DNA of 64,000 nt from Roseivirga sp. BDSF3-8 (GCF_041449215.1 NZ_JBGNFV010000001.1:2207001-2271000), one strand, 5' to 3'. Counted from the first letter of the stretch, positions 46,629-56,572 are shown. The notes: generated by a model from the letters alone, not told the origin. Numbers and translations: made by a program.

Positions 46629-46811
46629 TCATGGATAACAGCAGATCGTTCCTCTGATCGTGCCGCAAATGACAGGCCTTGTTTCAAAGCAGATGTCTAT
46701 GCATTCGGTGTACACATCACTCTGGGCACCACCCTTTAGGATAAGCTCTTCCCTACTGGTCCGGAAAGAGGATACGCTTAGTTTGTCAAGCTTTAGCTTA
46801 TTGCTTTTCAT
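46629..46811 (-). CDS. Third lanthipeptide-like precursor peptide, 60 aa
   Basis: A 60-residue peptide. The leader MKSNKLKLDKLSVSSFRTS follows the same L-x2-L-x-V-x-S-F-x-T pattern as the two precursors near 13.5 kb, and then comes ILKGG, a double-glycine-type leader boundary. The core (after KGG) has five Cys and six Thr/Ser (for example TECIDICFETRPVICGTI, then RGTICCYP), ending in a CC pair. It has its own 14-bp terminator and lies on the minus strand opposite the gene-poor region. No synthetase or transporter is nearby. Confidence 0.65.
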   Translation of the reverse strand: MKSNKLKLDKLSVSSFRTSREELILKGGAQSDVYTECIDICFETRPVICGTIRGTICCYP

Positions 46812-47821
46812 AATTACTAGTGTTTATTGATTAACAATAACTTAATCTAAAGCACGCAAAGGAGCATGAAAAGAGGCCCGGGCTAATATCCCCACAGTTG
46901 GGTGGGGGGAATCCGGAGTACCACCATCCATAATAGGGGAGGCTTTCCAAAAAAATCGTGGCCGTAAGCCCCAATTAATTAAGAATTATAAATTACCGGT
47001 TAGCAACCAATTGTTTTTTGGGTCCCACAATAGAGAGTGTCTGCGGCTACATTCTATTTAGCTGGATGCTTGTGATCCACTCTTTACATTAAAATTGCTG
47101 CTTGCTGTTAGGAAAGTAATTGCCACTTAGGAAATACCTCTTTTATGGGAGTGATACCCCGGTTTTTGGGTGTGGTCAATTCCATCTACCCCCACCTGGT
47201 ATGCATAGCCGTCAAACCAAGGGTAAAAGTATAGCCGGGTTTGTGTATGATTCAGTTGGATTACTTGCTATAAATTGTATTTTTACAATAGGCTATTTGC
47301 CCCTGCCCTCGAAAACTTCATCTTGTTTTTTCACCATCACCAACCCAATACTAGACCGTTTCTAAACCGTCTTTCAACCGAGTAGAGAAGGTCCTTCCTT
47401 CGCCTTTTGTTCGGCCTGACAAAGGACTTTAGTTGTTGCTTGCTAATTGCATATTTTGAAGTTTATCTACGTCTATACCCCTGCTGCATACCCATGAAAC
47501 AAAGCACTAACTCCCCTCCTGTGGTAATAGGAGTGATCCGACTATCGACGATTCGGGCTATCGATGTGCCACCATCCGGGTGTTCGACATTCTGAGTGAT
47601 AGAGTACTTGCACCCCTCCCGTAAAATTTCTTTCCCCTGGTGAAGTTGAAATGAAGCACAGCGCTACCTAGGAAAAGGTGGCCGCGTTAGTAAGCATTAG
47701 TGCAAAAGGAAGCCATATCTAAGAGGTGAGGTTGCTTTCCCTCAAAAATTAATTCGCGAACCGAAGGGATTTCTACTCTCAGCTTGACAGCTATGCACCT
47801 GGTATAGGGGAGGGGGACGGG
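46812..47821. other. 1-kb region without recognisable gene
   Basis: Every frame is interrupted at short intervals. The longest uninterrupted minus-strand frame (about 47453-47650, containing EHPDGGTSIARIVDSR) has no usable start, and a + strand frame at 47120-47365 has no motif. A short GC-rich hairpin (CCCCAC-AGTTGG-GTGGGG, near 46891-46910) is visible. It may be decayed sequence or an untranslated region; nothing in it is identified. Confidence 0.4.
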
Positions 47822-48847
47822 CTAGTGCTTACCCAGGCGAAGCTGCCATTGCCAGGCATTGTACAAGGATTCGCTCATGTCCCTTGTGGCTTTCCATAGT
47901 AGGACTTCACTGGCTTTATCTACATTTGCATAAACCTTTTCAACATCACCGGGGCGGCGGGGGCCAATCTTATAGTTGAGAGATACGCCGGTAGCTTTTT
48001 CAAATGTTTTTATTAGCTCCAGTACGCTTTTTCCTTCCCCGATGCCAAGGTTAAATATTTCGAAAAGACTATTAGCCTCAGTAGACCGAAGGAATTTGAG
48101 AGCCTGTACATGTGCCTCCGCCAAATCCATGATATCGATGTAGTCGCGGATACACGACCCATCTGGCGTGTCATAATCATCGCCGAATACAACTAGCTCA
48201 GGGCGTACTCCCACTGCTGCCTGGGTTAGGAATGGAATTAAGTTGTTTGGTACGCCGTGAGGAACCTCTCCCATGAGGTGTGATGGATGAGTTCCAATAG
48301 GATTAAAATAGCGAAGGATAGCGGCCTTAATTGGCTGTCCGCTAAGGACTGTATCCTGAATAATATCCTCACAGATTTTTTTAGTATTTCCATAAGGACT
48401 TTCCGCTGGCTTTCGGGGGGTATCTTCTGTTACCGGCAGTTCATCCGGCTGGCCGTAGACAGTGCAGGAGGAAGAGAATACAAAATCACTTACACCATGC
48501 TCAAGCATTACCTCCAAAAGGGTAATCGTAGAGCCTACATTATTTCTATAGTAATAAAGGGGCTTTTCCACAGATTCTCCCACATACCTTCTGGCAGCGA
48601 AATGAATGACTGCAGCGATATCACCCTCTTTCTGAAAAATAGAATGAAGGAGACTGCGGTCATTGCAGTCTCCTTCATGAAAGGTAATTTGTTTACCGGT
48701 GATCTTCCGGAGGCCGGATAAGAGTGTTCTGTCCGAATTGCTAAAGTTATCCAGTAGCACGGGCTCGTACCCCTCTTTATCCAGTACCGAAGCAGTATGT
48801 GCGCCGATGTAACCGGCACCGCCGGTCACCAGTATTTTTTGTCTCAT
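47822..48847 (-). CDS. galE: UDP-glucose 4-epimerase GalE
   Basis: A 341-residue short-chain dehydrogenase epimerase that interconverts UDP-glucose and UDP-galactose. The NAD-binding [11 protein letters not shown] is at residues 8-18, the catalytic SSSCTVYG and YGNTK (Tyr-x3-Lys) follow, and the ending [16 protein letters not shown] is typical of GalE. Its ATG overlaps the stop of the upstream decarboxylase gene by four bases, so it is the last gene of a three-gene nucleotide-sugar operon. Confidence 0.92.
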   Translation of the reverse strand: MRQKILVTGGAGYIGAHTASVLDKEGYEPVLLDNFSNSDRTLLSGLRKITGKQITFHEGDCNDRSLLHSIFQKEGDIAAVIHFAARRYVGESVEKPLYYYRNNVGSTITLLEVMLEHGVSDFVFSSSCTVYGQPDELPVTEDTPRKPAESPYGNTKKICEDIIQDTVLSGQPIKAAILRYFNPIGTHPSHLMGEVPHGVPNNLIPFLTQAAVGVRPELVVFGDDYDTPDGSCIRDYIDIMDLAEAHVQALKFLRSTEANSLFEIFNLGIGEGKSVLELIKTFEKATGVSLNYKIGPRRPGDVEKVYANVDKASEVLLWKATRDMSESLYNAWQWQLRLGKH

Positions 48848-49809
48848 GCAGGTGCTTGTTGCCCCTTCAGGATCTTTTCTTTAAAGTACTCCAGAGTTAC
48901 TTTCAGGCCATCAGAGCGCTCAACCTTAGGCTCCCAGCCAAGCACTTCCTGTGCTTTGGTTATATCTGGACGGCGCTGTTTTGGATCATCCTTAGGCAGG
49001 GGCTTGTAAACGATCTTCTGGTCAGTACCAGTCAGCTTAATGATTTCCTCTGCAAATTGTTTGATAGTAATTTCCTGAGGGTTTCCCACATTCACAGGCT
49101 GAGGATGATCGCTAAGTAATAACCTGTAAATACCATCCACCAGGTCAGATACATAGCAGAATGATCTTGTCTGAGAGCCATCACCAAAGACTGTCAGGTC
49201 CTCGCCACGAAGTGCCTGGCTGATGAATGCAGGAAGTGCGCGCCCGTCATTCAGTCTCATCCGCGGACCATACGTATTGAAAATCCTTACTATCCGGGTT
49301 TCCACGCCATGGAAAGTATGGTAAGCCATGGTCATTGCTTCCTGAAAGCGCTTAGCTTCATCATACACTCCCCGTGGCCCCACAGGGTTTACATTTCCCC
49401 AGTAGTCCTCCTTTTGAGGGTGTACCATTGGGTCACCATAGATCTCTGAAGTAGAAGCTACAAGTATTCTCGCATTCTTAGCTTTTGCTAGTCCAAGAAG
49501 GTTATGAGTGCCCAGGGATCCTACCTTCAATGTCTGGATAGGCATCTTCAGGTAGTCTATAGGGCTGGCAGGTGAGGCAAAATGCAGGATATACTTTAGT
49601 TCACCAGGTACGTGTACGAATTTAGAAACGTCACAGTGGTAAAACTCGAAATCGGAGCGCCCCATCAGGTGCTCTATGTTATCCATGGAACCTGTAAGCA
49701 GATTATCCATAGCGATAACATGATACCCTTCCGCCAGAAAGCGGTCGCAAAGGTGTGAGCCGAGAAATCCGGCTCCACCTGTGATCAATACTTTTTCTTT
49801 ATTGGCCAT
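48844..49809 (-). CDS. UDP-glucuronate decarboxylase (UDP-xylose synthase type)
   Basis: A 321-residue extended SDR enzyme that decarboxylates UDP-glucuronate to UDP-xylose. The NAD loop is [14 protein letters not shown], the catalytic STSEIYGDP and [10 protein letters not shown] (Tyr-x3-Lys) are present, as is the Arg-rich [16 protein letters not shown] stretch of this subfamily. It is flanked by ugd, which makes its substrate, and galE. Its 5' end overlaps ugd by 11 bases and its 3' end overlaps galE by four, so coupling is clear. Confidence 0.9.
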   Translation of the reverse strand: MANKEKVLITGGAGFLGSHLCDRFLAEGYHVIAMDNLLTGSMDNIEHLMGRSDFEFYHCDVSKFVHVPGELKYILHFASPASPIDYLKMPIQTLKVGSLGTHNLLGLAKAKNARILVASTSEIYGDPMVHPQKEDYWGNVNPVGPRGVYDEAKRFQEAMTMAYHTFHGVETRIVRIFNTYGPRMRLNDGRALPAFISQALRGEDLTVFGDGSQTRSFCYVSDLVDGIYRLLLSDHPQPVNVGNPQEITIKQFAEEIIKLTGTDQKIVYKPLPKDDPKQRRPDITKAQEVLGWEPKVERSDGLKVTLEYFKEKILKGQQAPA

Positions 49810-51118
49810 TTTTCGGTTGTCTTCTTCCTATACTATAATACTCAAAGCCCAGTTCTTCCATATCCTCTACATCATACAGGTTACGGCCATCAAATATGAG
49901 CTTATTTTTTAGGGTACTGCCGATCTTATCAAAATCAGGCGTGCGGAATACAGGCCATTCAGTCATGATCATCAGGGCGTCAGCTCCTTCCAGCGTGGTG
50001 TAAGGAGAATCTTCCAGGCTGATCTTGTCGCCCATGATCTCTTTTACATTTTCCATTGCTTCAGGATCATAAGCGGATACAGTAGCGCCTTTATCCAGAA
50101 GTGCCTGAATATTAAGAAGGGCAGGAGCCTCACGAATATCATCTGTATAAGGCTTGAAGGCCAGGCCCCAGATAGCAATTCTTTTTCCCCTCAGGTCACC
50201 ACCAAAATGCTCCTCCATACGGTTAAGGAGTACAGTTTTCTGGTTTTCATTCACCTCCATAACCGACTTGAGGATACGGAAATCATAAGAGGCATCCTTG
50301 GCTGATTTAGCCATGGCCTGCACATCCTTAGGGAAACAGCTGCCTCCGTAACCAATACCAGCAAACAGGAAGCGCTTTCCGATACGGGAATCCGTACCAA
50401 TACCACGGCGTACCTGGTCCACATCTGCTCCTACGAGTTCGCAAAGGTTAGCCACCTCGTTCATAAAGGTGATCTTCGTGGCAAGGAAAGAGTTGGCTGC
50501 ATATTTGGTTAACTCAGCAGACTTCTCATCCATAAAGAGAATAGGGTTACCCTGGCGTACAAGCGGAGCATAAAGCGTTTCCATTAGCTTACGGGCTCTG
50601 TCAGATGAGGTGCCCACCACCACACGCTCAGGTTTCATGAAATCCTCCACCGCTACACCTTCACGGAGAAACTCAGGGTTGGAAACCACATCAAAATCAC
50701 ATTGACATTTTTCTTTTATGGCAGCAGCGACTTTTTCGGCGGTACCAACAGGTACAGTACTTTTATCTACAATTACAGCATAGTCCTTGAGAAGTGGGCC
50801 CAGATCTGAAGCCACTTTTAACACATACTGAAGGTCCGCAGACCCATCTTCACCGGGAGGTGTGGGTAAAGCAAGGAAGATTACCTTTGCGCCTTCGATC
50901 CCCTCTTTAAGGTCAGTAGTGAATTTTAAACGACCCTGTTCAATATTTCGGTCAAAAAGTACATCAAGACCAGGCTCGTAAATGGTGATTTCGCCATTAT
51001 TCAGCTTATTGACCTTTCTCTCGTCAATATCCACACAAGTAACGTGATTACCGGTCTCTGCGAAGCAAGTGCCAGTCACGAGACCGACATAACCAGTTCC
51101 AACTACGGCTATCTTCAT
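49799..51118 (-). CDS. ugd: UDP-glucose 6-dehydrogenase Ugd
   Basis: A 439-residue enzyme oxidising UDP-glucose twice to UDP-glucuronate. NAD-binding starts at [12 protein letters not shown], and the catalytic Cys lies in [14 protein letters not shown]. The three-domain layout and length are standard. It is first of the operon ugd-decarboxylase-galE, whose products serve cell-surface polysaccharides. A candidate -7 element lies about 90 bases upstream of its start. Confidence 0.94.
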   Translation of the reverse strand: MKIAVVGTGYVGLVTGTCFAETGNHVTCVDIDERKVNKLNNGEITIYEPGLDVLFDRNIEQGRLKFTTDLKEGIEGAKVIFLALPTPPGEDGSADLQYVLKVASDLGPLLKDYAVIVDKSTVPVGTAEKVAAAIKEKCQCDFDVVSNPEFLREGVAVEDFMKPERVVVGTSSDRARKLMETLYAPLVRQGNPILFMDEKSAELTKYAANSFLATKITFMNEVANLCELVGADVDQVRRGIGTDSRIGKRFLFAGIGYGGSCFPKDVQAMAKSAKDASYDFRILKSVMEVNENQKTVLLNRMEEHFGGDLRGKRIAIWGLAFKPYTDDIREAPALLNIQALLDKGATVSAYDPEAMENVKEIMGDKISLEDSPYTTLEGADALMIMTEWPVFRTPDFDKIGSTLKNKLIFDGRNLYDVEDMEELGFEYYSIGRRQPKNGQ

Positions 51119-51206
51119 GTTGTGTTTTATAAAGTTTAAATACTAAAAAAATTATTTTGGAAGTAAATTAAGAGCAAAAAATGATCAAAAACAACATCCT
51201 TGGAGG

Positions 51207-51214
51207 CAAATATA
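51207..51214 (-). promoter_or_regulatory. Candidate -7 element of the ugd operon
   Basis: On the minus strand the bases read TATATTTG, an exact TAnnTTTG match, 89 bases before the ugd ATG. No TTTG is found 19 bases upstream of it. Confidence 0.4.
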
Positions 51215-51268
51215 TAAGATTAATTTTACCATAATATGCCTAAAAATGGAGTATTTGAAGATTTAATA

Positions 51269-51305
51269 AACGAACGAATGTTAGTTTGTTTTTCATTTAG
51301 CTTTG
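51269..51305 (+). promoter_or_regulatory. Operator-like palindrome and -7 element of acyl-CoA dehydrogenase
   Basis: A 22-bp imperfect palindrome (51269-51290; half-sites AACnAACnAA and TTnGTTnGTT, 16 of 22 positions symmetrical) lies just upstream of TAGCTTTG (51298-51305), an exact -7 match. It would cover the -33 position. TetR-type repressors of fatty-acid genes use such sites. Confidence 0.5.
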
Positions 51306-51364
51306 CATTAAATTAGCGAATCTGTCAATAGTGCGGATCACATAAACCTGAAAATCAATAAGTT

Positions 51365-52531
51365 ATGGATGCAGTGGCTAGCGAAAGTCTGAGTACGGCT
51401 ACAGTGGCTGAAAACCAGGCAATGATTGCCCAGATGGTGAAAGATTTTGGTGATAAGGAGATTAAACCTTACATGAGGGAGTGGGATGAAAAGCAGCATT
51501 TTCCCAAGGATCTTTTTCATAAAATGGGCGAACTCGGCCTTATGGGCGTACTCGTTCCTCATGAATACGATGGTTCTGGCTTTGGCTATCACGAATACGT
51601 AACTGCCATTCTTGAATTATCTAAAATTGATCCCTCGATAGGATTGAGTATGGCGGCACATAATAGTCTGTGTACGGGCCATATCTTCCAGTTTGGTAGT
51701 GAGGCTCAGAAGAAAAAGTATCTTCCGAAGTTGGCTACCGGACAGTGGATAGGCGCATGGGGCCTTACTGAACCTAATACTGGCTCTGATGCTGGTAATA
51801 TGAAAACTGTGGCAGTAAAAGATGGTGATGAGTATGTTCTTAACGGGGCAAAAAACTTTATCACTCACGGGATCTCCGGTGATGTGGCGGTTGTGATTGC
51901 CCGTACCGGTGAGCCGGGAGACTCCCACGGTATGACCGCTTTTATTGTTGAAAGAGGAACCGCCGGGTTTAAAGGTGGCCGTAAAGAGGATAAGCTTGGT
52001 ATGCGGGCTTCCGAAACAGCAGAAATGATTTTTGAAGACTGTCGGGTACCTGCCGAAAATATTCTTGGAAATGTAGGTGACGGATTTGTGCAGTCTCTCA
52101 AAGTTTTGGATGGTGGCCGCATATCTATAGCAGCCCTTAGCCTGGGAATTGCAGAGGGGGCTTTTGATGCTGCACTTCAATACTCCAAAGAGAGAGAACA
52201 GTTTGGTAAATCTATCAGTAAGTTCCAGGCCATTGGCTTTAAGCTTGCCGATCTGGCCACTAAGATTGAGGCGGCCAAATTACTCACCTTCCGTTCCGCC
52301 GAACTCAAAAATCAAGGCAAGAGTGTTAATAAGGAGTCAGCGATGGCTAAGTACTATGCCAGCGAGGTTTGTGTGGAAGCTTCAGTAGAAGGTGTGCAGA
52401 TTTTTGGAGGGTATGGCTTTACGAAAGATTATCCGGCCGAACGCTATTATAGAGATAGTAAACTTTGTACAATAGGTGAGGGAACCAGTGAAATTCAGAA
52501 GCTGGTAATTTCAAGAGCCATCTTAAAGTAA
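51365..52531 (+). CDS. Acyl-CoA dehydrogenase
   Basis: A 388-residue FAD enzyme of fatty-acid beta-oxidation. The signatures [13 protein letters not shown] (about residues 136-148) and [20 protein letters not shown] are present, and the catalytic Glu is probably in [10 protein letters not shown] near residue 372. The length is normal for short/medium-chain enzymes. It is transcribed alone, divergently from ugd, with a palindrome covering its promoter that suggests repression. Confidence 0.93.
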   Translation: MDAVASESLSTATVAENQAMIAQMVKDFGDKEIKPYMREWDEKQHFPKDLFHKMGELGLMGVLVPHEYDGSGFGYHEYVTAILELSKIDPSIGLSMAAHNSLCTGHIFQFGSEAQKKKYLPKLATGQWIGAWGLTEPNTGSDAGNMKTVAVKDGDEYVLNGAKNFITHGISGDVAVVIARTGEPGDSHGMTAFIVERGTAGFKGGRKEDKLGMRASETAEMIFEDCRVPAENILGNVGDGFVQSLKVLDGGRISIAALSLGIAEGAFDAALQYSKEREQFGKSISKFQAIGFKLADLATKIEAAKLLTFRSAELKNQGKSVNKESAMAKYYASEVCVEASVEGVQIFGGYGFTKDYPAERYYRDSKLCTIGEGTSEIQKLVISRAILK

Positions 52532-52545
52532 TTAACTGTTGAAGG

Positions 52546-52576
52546 TTTGTGAAGTATTATTTTTGTAGTATATTTG
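52546..52576 (+). promoter_or_regulatory. Promoter of the rpsU operon
   Basis: TTTG (52546-52549), 19 bases, then TATATTTG (52569-52576), with an AAGGAGA ribosome-binding site before the ATG at 52614. Confidence 0.75.
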
Positions 52577-52613
52577 CGACTTCAAACGTGGAATTTAATT
52601 TAAGGAGAGATAT

Positions 52614-52808
52614 ATGATCGTAGTTAATGTAAAAGAGAACGAGTCTATCGAGAAGGCACTCAAGCGTTTTAAGAAAAAGTTTGAAAGAACCGGCACGCTT
52701 AGAGAAGTTCGTTCACGTAACTACTTTGAAAAGCCTAGCGTAAGACGTCGTACTGAGCGTCTTAAAGCCGCTTATCGTCAAAAAATGGCTTCGCAAGAGA
52801 ATAACTAA
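52614..52808 (+). CDS. rpsU: 30S ribosomal protein S21
   Basis: A 64-residue basic protein with the S21 pattern [33 protein letters not shown] and an arginine-rich tail. It joins the small ribosomal subunit. It starts the unit rpsU-xer-hpf, an order often seen in Bacteroidota, with a clear promoter and a Shine-Dalgarno site. A 13-bp hairpin lies right after its stop codon. Confidence 0.96.
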   Translation: MIVVNVKENESIEKALKRFKKKFERTGTLREVRSRNYFEKPSVRRRTERLKAAYRQKMASQENN

Positions 52809-52843
52809 CAGCAAGTCTGTTTTTTAAATATATTTTGTAAGTT

Positions 52844-52873
52844 GTATTGCAGGGAGAGTCCTCCCTGCAATAC
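52844..52873 (+). terminator. Hairpin between rpsU and the recombinase gene
   Basis: A perfect 13-bp stem (GTATTGCAGGGAG/CTCCCTGCAATAC, 4-base loop AGTC) that ends seven bases before the recombinase ATG. There is no T run, so it may be an attenuator or stabilising 3' structure rather than a full terminator. Confidence 0.6.
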
Positions 52874-52879
52874 TGCTTT

Positions 52880-53773
52880 ATGATAGAATCCTTTCTTAGA
52901 TACCTATCCTTTGAAAAGAGGGCAAGCCCTCATACAGTCTCCTCTTATCGTATTGATCTGGGCCAGTTCCAAGACTTTTTGTCACCTCCACTGCCAGATT
53001 CCGACCTTGGTACCTCTCTCATTCAGGTCACTCACGCCGATATCCGGAGCTGGATAATTACCCTTTCCGACGACGGGCTGGCGCCTACTTCTATAAACAG
53101 GAAGATTGCCTCCCTTCGGACCTTCTATAAATACCTTATGAAATTTCATGGGCTTGAAAAAGACCCGACTTATAAGGTGAGAAATGTCAAAACCCCCAAA
53201 AGGCTTCCTTCTTTTGCAATGGAACCAGAAATGGCGGATCTTCTCAACCCTTCCGTTTTTTCTGATGATTTCAGTGGTTGGAGAGACCGCCTGATTATTG
53301 AGCTGCTTTACTGTACTGGAATAAGGTTGTCTGAACTGACCGGACTACATGAACATGCTGTGGATATTAATAAAAGAGAAATTAAAGTCCTTGGCAAGCG
53401 AAACAAAGAGCGAATCATCCCATTTCCCGAATCACTGTCGCCGGTAATAAGCAGGTACCTTGATATTAAAAAGGTTCAAAATTTTAAAAACGAAGAGAGG
53501 TTTTTAATCGTTAATAATAGTGGGAAGCAAAGCTATCCTACTATGATTTACCGGGTGGTGAAAAAATACCTGGAATTATATTCCAATGCTGAAAAAAAGA
53601 GCCCTCACGTGTTGAGGCATACATTTGCCACCCACCTTTTGAATAAGGGGGCGGATTTAAATGCAGTGAAAGAGTTGCTGGGACATGCAAATTTAGCTGC
53701 CACTCAAGTGTATACTCATAACACCCACGAAAAGCTCAGAGAAATTTTTAAGCAGGCCCACCCGAAAGCATAA
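52880..53773 (+). CDS. xerC: Tyrosine recombinase XerC/XerD-like
   Basis: A 297-residue site-specific recombinase resolving chromosome dimers. The ATG at 52880 begins MIESFLRYLSFEKRASPHTV; an earlier frame would overlap the hairpin. The catalytic set is visible: Arg in YCTGIRLSEL, HVLRHTFATHLL (HxxR), LGHANLAATQVYTH with His and the Tyr nucleophile. The N-terminal SAM-like domain is standard. It lies between rpsU and hpf. XerC versus XerD cannot be told from this window. Confidence 0.9.
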   Translation: MIESFLRYLSFEKRASPHTVSSYRIDLGQFQDFLSPPLPDSDLGTSLIQVTHADIRSWIITLSDDGLAPTSINRKIASLRTFYKYLMKFHGLEKDPTYKVRNVKTPKRLPSFAMEPEMADLLNPSVFSDDFSGWRDRLIIELLYCTGIRLSELTGLHEHAVDINKREIKVLGKRNKERIIPFPESLSPVISRYLDIKKVQNFKNEERFLIVNNSGKQSYPTMIYRVVKKYLELYSNAEKKSPHVLRHTFATHLLNKGADLNAVKELLGHANLAATQVYTHNTHEKLREIFKQAHPKA

Positions 53774-53801
53774 ATTTTTAATTTATTAAAATCTTACTGC
53801 T

Positions 53802-54101
53802 ATGAGATTACAAATGCATTCCATTCACTTTGATGCTGATCAGAAGTTGCTCGACTTCATTCAAAAAAAAGCGGACAAACTAGATACTTTTTATGACCGT
53901 ATAGTGGATGGGGAAGTTTTTTTAAAACTTGACAAAAACGAAACCAATGAAAATAAAGTAGTAGAGATAAAGCTGAATATCCCTGGCCAACAACTTTTTG
54001 CGAAGGAAAAATCAGGTTCTTTTGAGGCAGCTACTGATATGGTAATAGAGGCGTTACGCAGGCAGCTGAAAAAGCATAAGGAAAAGCAAATGACTCACTA
54101 A
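53802..54101 (+). CDS. hpf: Ribosome hibernation promoting factor, short form
   Basis: A 99-residue HPF/RaiA-like protein that binds the 30S subunit and protects stalled ribosomes. It starts MRLQMHSIHFDADQKLLDFIQKKADKL and has the LNIPGQQLFAKEKSGSFEAATDMVIEALRRQLKKHKEK core, lacking the long C-terminal extension. It is the last gene of the rpsU-xer-hpf unit and is closed by a bidirectional terminator. Confidence 0.9.
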   Translation: MRLQMHSIHFDADQKLLDFIQKKADKLDTFYDRIVDGEVFLKLDKNETNENKVVEIKLNIPGQQLFAKEKSGSFEAATDMVIEALRRQLKKHKEKQMTH

Positions 54102-54121
54102 CCCATAACAGCAAGATAATT

Positions 54122-54160
54122 AAAAAGGGCCGGTCGAATTACACGACCGGCCCTTTTTTC
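54122..54160. terminator. Bidirectional terminator between hpf and metK
   Basis: A 12-bp stem AAGGGCCGGTCG/CGACCGGCCCTT with a 7-base loop has six T on the + strand side and T5 on the other strand, serving the convergent hpf and metK. Confidence 0.88.
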
Positions 54161-54178
54161 ATATACTTAAGCCAGGAT

Positions 54179-55468
54179 TTAAATACCAAATGCCTGCTTT
54201 ACTTTATCTACATAATCGAGCTTCTCCCAGGTAAAAAGCTCTACATTCTTCTTTACCTCGTTACCCGTACTGTCATAAAATACCTTCTCCACAGACTCAG
54301 GATTACGTCCCATGTGTCCATAGGCAGCAGACTCAGAGTAAATAGGGTTTCGTAGCTTTAGGCGTTGTTCAATAAGACCAGGTCTCATATCAAATATCTC
54401 CCTTATTTTGGCGGCGATTTCACCGTCATTGAGGTCAACTTTGGCAGAACCGTAGGTATCGACAAAAATATTAGTGGGCTCTACAACCCCGATAGCGTAA
54501 GACACTTGTACCAAAATTTGATCTGCAACTCCTGCAGCTACCATATTTTTTGCAATGTGTCTGGTTGCATATGCAGCTGAGCGGTCTACTTTACTGGGAT
54601 CTTTACCCGAGAAAGCTCCACCACCATGAGCGCCTTTACCCCCATAAGTATCCACGATAATCTTACGGCCAGTCAGGCCTGCGTCACCATGTGGTCCGCC
54701 AATCACAAACTTACCAGTAGGGTTTATATGGTAGGTAATTTCACCTTTGAACAGCTCCTGTATTTCTGGCTTTAGGCTGGCTTTTACCCGCGGTACTAGC
54801 ACCTCTCTAATATCCTTTCGTATTTGCTCAAGCATTGCTTCATCTGCGCGAGTCTGAGCGGCCAGAGAGTCATCGTCCGGCTGTATAAAGTCATCGTGCT
54901 GTGTGGAAACCACAATACTGTCTATTCGCTGAGGTTTGTGGTCGTTATCATATTCTATTGTTACCTGTGCTTTTGCATCAGGACGGAGATAGGCAATGTC
55001 CTTTCCTTCTCTGCGAAGGGCTGCCAGCTCACGTAATATTCTATGAGACAGATCCAGAGCCAAAGGCATGTAGTTCTGGGTCTCGTTGGTAGCATATCCA
55101 AACATCATACCCTGGTCACCGGCACCTTGCTCTTCAGGTTTGCCTCTGTCCACCCCTCTGTTGATATCAGGAGACTGCTCGTGCAGGGCTGACAATACCC
55201 CGCAGCTATCTGCAGAGAACATGTATTCACCTTTTGTATAGCCAATACGGCGAATGACGTCACGGGCTACGGTCTGTACGTCTACATAGGCTCCGGATTT
55301 CACTTCACCGGCAAGCACCACCTGTCCGGTAGTAACTAAAGTTTCACAGGCTACTTTTGAATCTTTATCAAATGCTAAAAAGTGATCGATTATCGCGTCA
55401 GAAATCTGGTCAGCAATTTTATCAGGATGGCCTTCAGAAACGGACTCCGAAGTAAATAGATATGACAT
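54179..55468 (-). CDS. metK: S-adenosylmethionine synthetase MetK
   Basis: A 429-residue enzyme making S-adenosylmethionine from methionine and ATP. The ATG at 55468 gives the family start [21 protein letters not shown]; an earlier frame reaching 55510 runs across the promoter. The GHPDK motif and [15 protein letters not shown] are present. It is alone, convergent with hpf, and its promoter is overlapped by an inverted repeat. Confidence 0.95.
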   Translation of the reverse strand: MSYLFTSESVSEGHPDKIADQISDAIIDHFLAFDKDSKVACETLVTTGQVVLAGEVKSGAYVDVQTVARDVIRRIGYTKGEYMFSADSCGVLSALHEQSPDINRGVDRGKPEEQGAGDQGMMFGYATNETQNYMPLALDLSHRILRELAALRREGKDIAYLRPDAKAQVTIEYDNDHKPQRIDSIVVSTQHDDFIQPDDDSLAAQTRADEAMLEQIRKDIREVLVPRVKASLKPEIQELFKGEITYHINPTGKFVIGGPHGDAGLTGRKIIVDTYGGKGAHGGGAFSGKDPSKVDRSAAYATRHIAKNMVAAGVADQILVQVSYAIGVVEPTNIFVDTYGSAKVDLNDGEIAAKIREIFDMRPGLIEQRLKLRNPIYSESAAYGHMGRNPESVEKVFYDSTGNEVKKNVELFTWEKLDYVDKVKQAFGI

Positions 55469-55504
55469 CGCTAAGTGATATGTTAAGTCTCTTATAAAAA
55501 TATA

Positions 55505-55528
55505 GGTCAAATTTATGTGAATTTGACC
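55505..55528 (-). promoter_or_regulatory. metK promoter with overlapping inverted repeat
   Basis: A perfect 9-bp inverted repeat (GGTCAAATT, 6-base spacer, AATTTGACC) covers the -7 element TAAATTTG (minus strand, 55515-55508), about 40 bases before the metK ATG. It may be a repressor operator. TTTT stands where TTTG would be expected. Confidence 0.5.
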
Positions 55529-55595
55529 GAATCTAAAAACGGGAAATTCTATATGAAATAAAATTATTTAGTAGAATAATATAAACTATCCTTGG

Positions 55596-56324
55596 TTAAT
55601 CACCGGCGTATATCAGAAAGACTGCTGGTTGCTTATGAAAGGATCTTTTTAATTTCTTCCATTCGGTAATTGGGGCAGAGTATATAAACTCATCCGACCC
55701 GGATATATTCACAGCTATACACAGCTTTGTACTTGCCTGACAATTCGCTAAAATGGATTCTACCATCTTGTCATTACGATAGGGAGTTTCCATAAATATC
55801 TGGGTCTTCCGGTTCCTTCTGCTGTCGTTCTCCAGCTTGCCAAGAGCTTTTTTTCTTTCCCCTGCCTTTATCGGCAGGTACCCGTGAAATTCAAAAGATT
55901 GCCCGTTAAAGCCGCTCGCCATCAATGCAAGTAGAAAAGAGGAGGGACCAGTTAAGGGTACTACATTTAGTCCCAAACGATGGGCCTCCTCTACTGCTCT
56001 GGCCCCGGGGTCTGCTACTCCAGGGCATCCGGCCTCTGAAATAATACCTATAGAGCGGCCTTCGCAGGCGGGCTTTAATAGCTTTTTTACTATGTGATCC
56101 GGCGTTTTTTTATCAAGCTCGTTAAATTCGAGTGATTCAATGACCGCCCCGGTCTTAAGGCTGCTGATGTAACGCCGGGCTGTTCGAATATTTTCTACAA
56201 GGTAGTAATCCGTTTTCCTGACCACATCTCGTATTTGTTCAGGAATTACCGTGGGTGCCGAGTCTGGTGCCAGCACACTAGGTATTAAATAAACCGTACC
56301 TTTTTCAAGGGTTGCTTCCTTCAT
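55596..56324 (-). CDS. RsmI-like SAM-dependent methyltransferase
   Basis: A 242-residue tetrapyrrole-methylase-fold protein of the RsmI group (16S rRNA 2'-O-methylation). Visible motifs are GTVYLIPSVL, EFNELDKKTPDHIVKKLL, and the SAM site GIISEAGCPGVADPGARAVEEAH with VPLTGPSSFLLALMASGF. Bacteroidota often carry this shorter paralogue beside true RsmI. Cytoplasmic; the substrate is inferred. It is divergent from the DUF2905 gene. Confidence 0.85.
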   Translation of the reverse strand: MKEATLEKGTVYLIPSVLAPDSAPTVIPEQIRDVVRKTDYYLVENIRTARRYISSLKTGAVIESLEFNELDKKTPDHIVKKLLKPACEGRSIGIISEAGCPGVADPGARAVEEAHRLGLNVVPLTGPSSFLLALMASGFNGQSFEFHGYLPIKAGERKKALGKLENDSRRNRKTQIFMETPYRNDKMVESILANCQASTKLCIAVNISGSDEFIYSAPITEWKKLKRSFHKQPAVFLIYAGD

Positions 56325-56347
56325 AAAAATGCACTAAATAAAGCTCT

Positions 56348-56572
56348 ATGACTGAGCAAACAGGGAAAATGCTGATGGTGGCCGGAGCTGTTATATTCTT
56401 TGCCGGCCTGATCTTCTTTATTGGTAGCAAAACAGGTGGCTTAGGTAAGCTACCCGGAGACATAGTCGTTAAAAAACCTGGTTTCTCCTTCTACTTTCCC
56501 TTGGGCACCAGTATCCTGCTAAGCATCATACTGTCCCTGCTTTTATATCTCTACTACAAATTAAGAGGGTGA
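56348..56572 (+). CDS. DUF2905 small membrane protein
   Basis: A 74-residue protein with two hydrophobic helices: MLMVAGAVIFFAGLIFFIGS and the second, SILLSIILSLLLYLYYKL. Between them is the family motif GKLPGDIVVKKPGFSFYFPLGTS. DUF2905 proteins are inner-membrane proteins of unknown role. The gene overlaps the stop of the convergent alpha/beta hydrolase by 12 bases. Confidence 0.85.
   Translation: MTEQTGKMLMVAGAVIFFAGLIFFIGSKTGGLGKLPGDIVVKKPGFSFYFPLGTSILLSIILSLLLYLYYKLRG

Noticed and set aside
47120-47365. + strand frame of 81 codons
   Set aside because: Composition rich in Cys/Pro with no family pattern and no regulatory signal.
47407-47595. Open + strand frame of 62 codons in the gene-poor region
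   Set aside because: No promoter, ribosome site or recognisable motif; the opposite strand is also open over the same bases, so chance is likely.
51617-52180. 187-codon minus-strand frame in the acyl-CoA dehydrogenase gene
   Set aside because: The + strand frame holds all family motifs; the antisense text has no domain.
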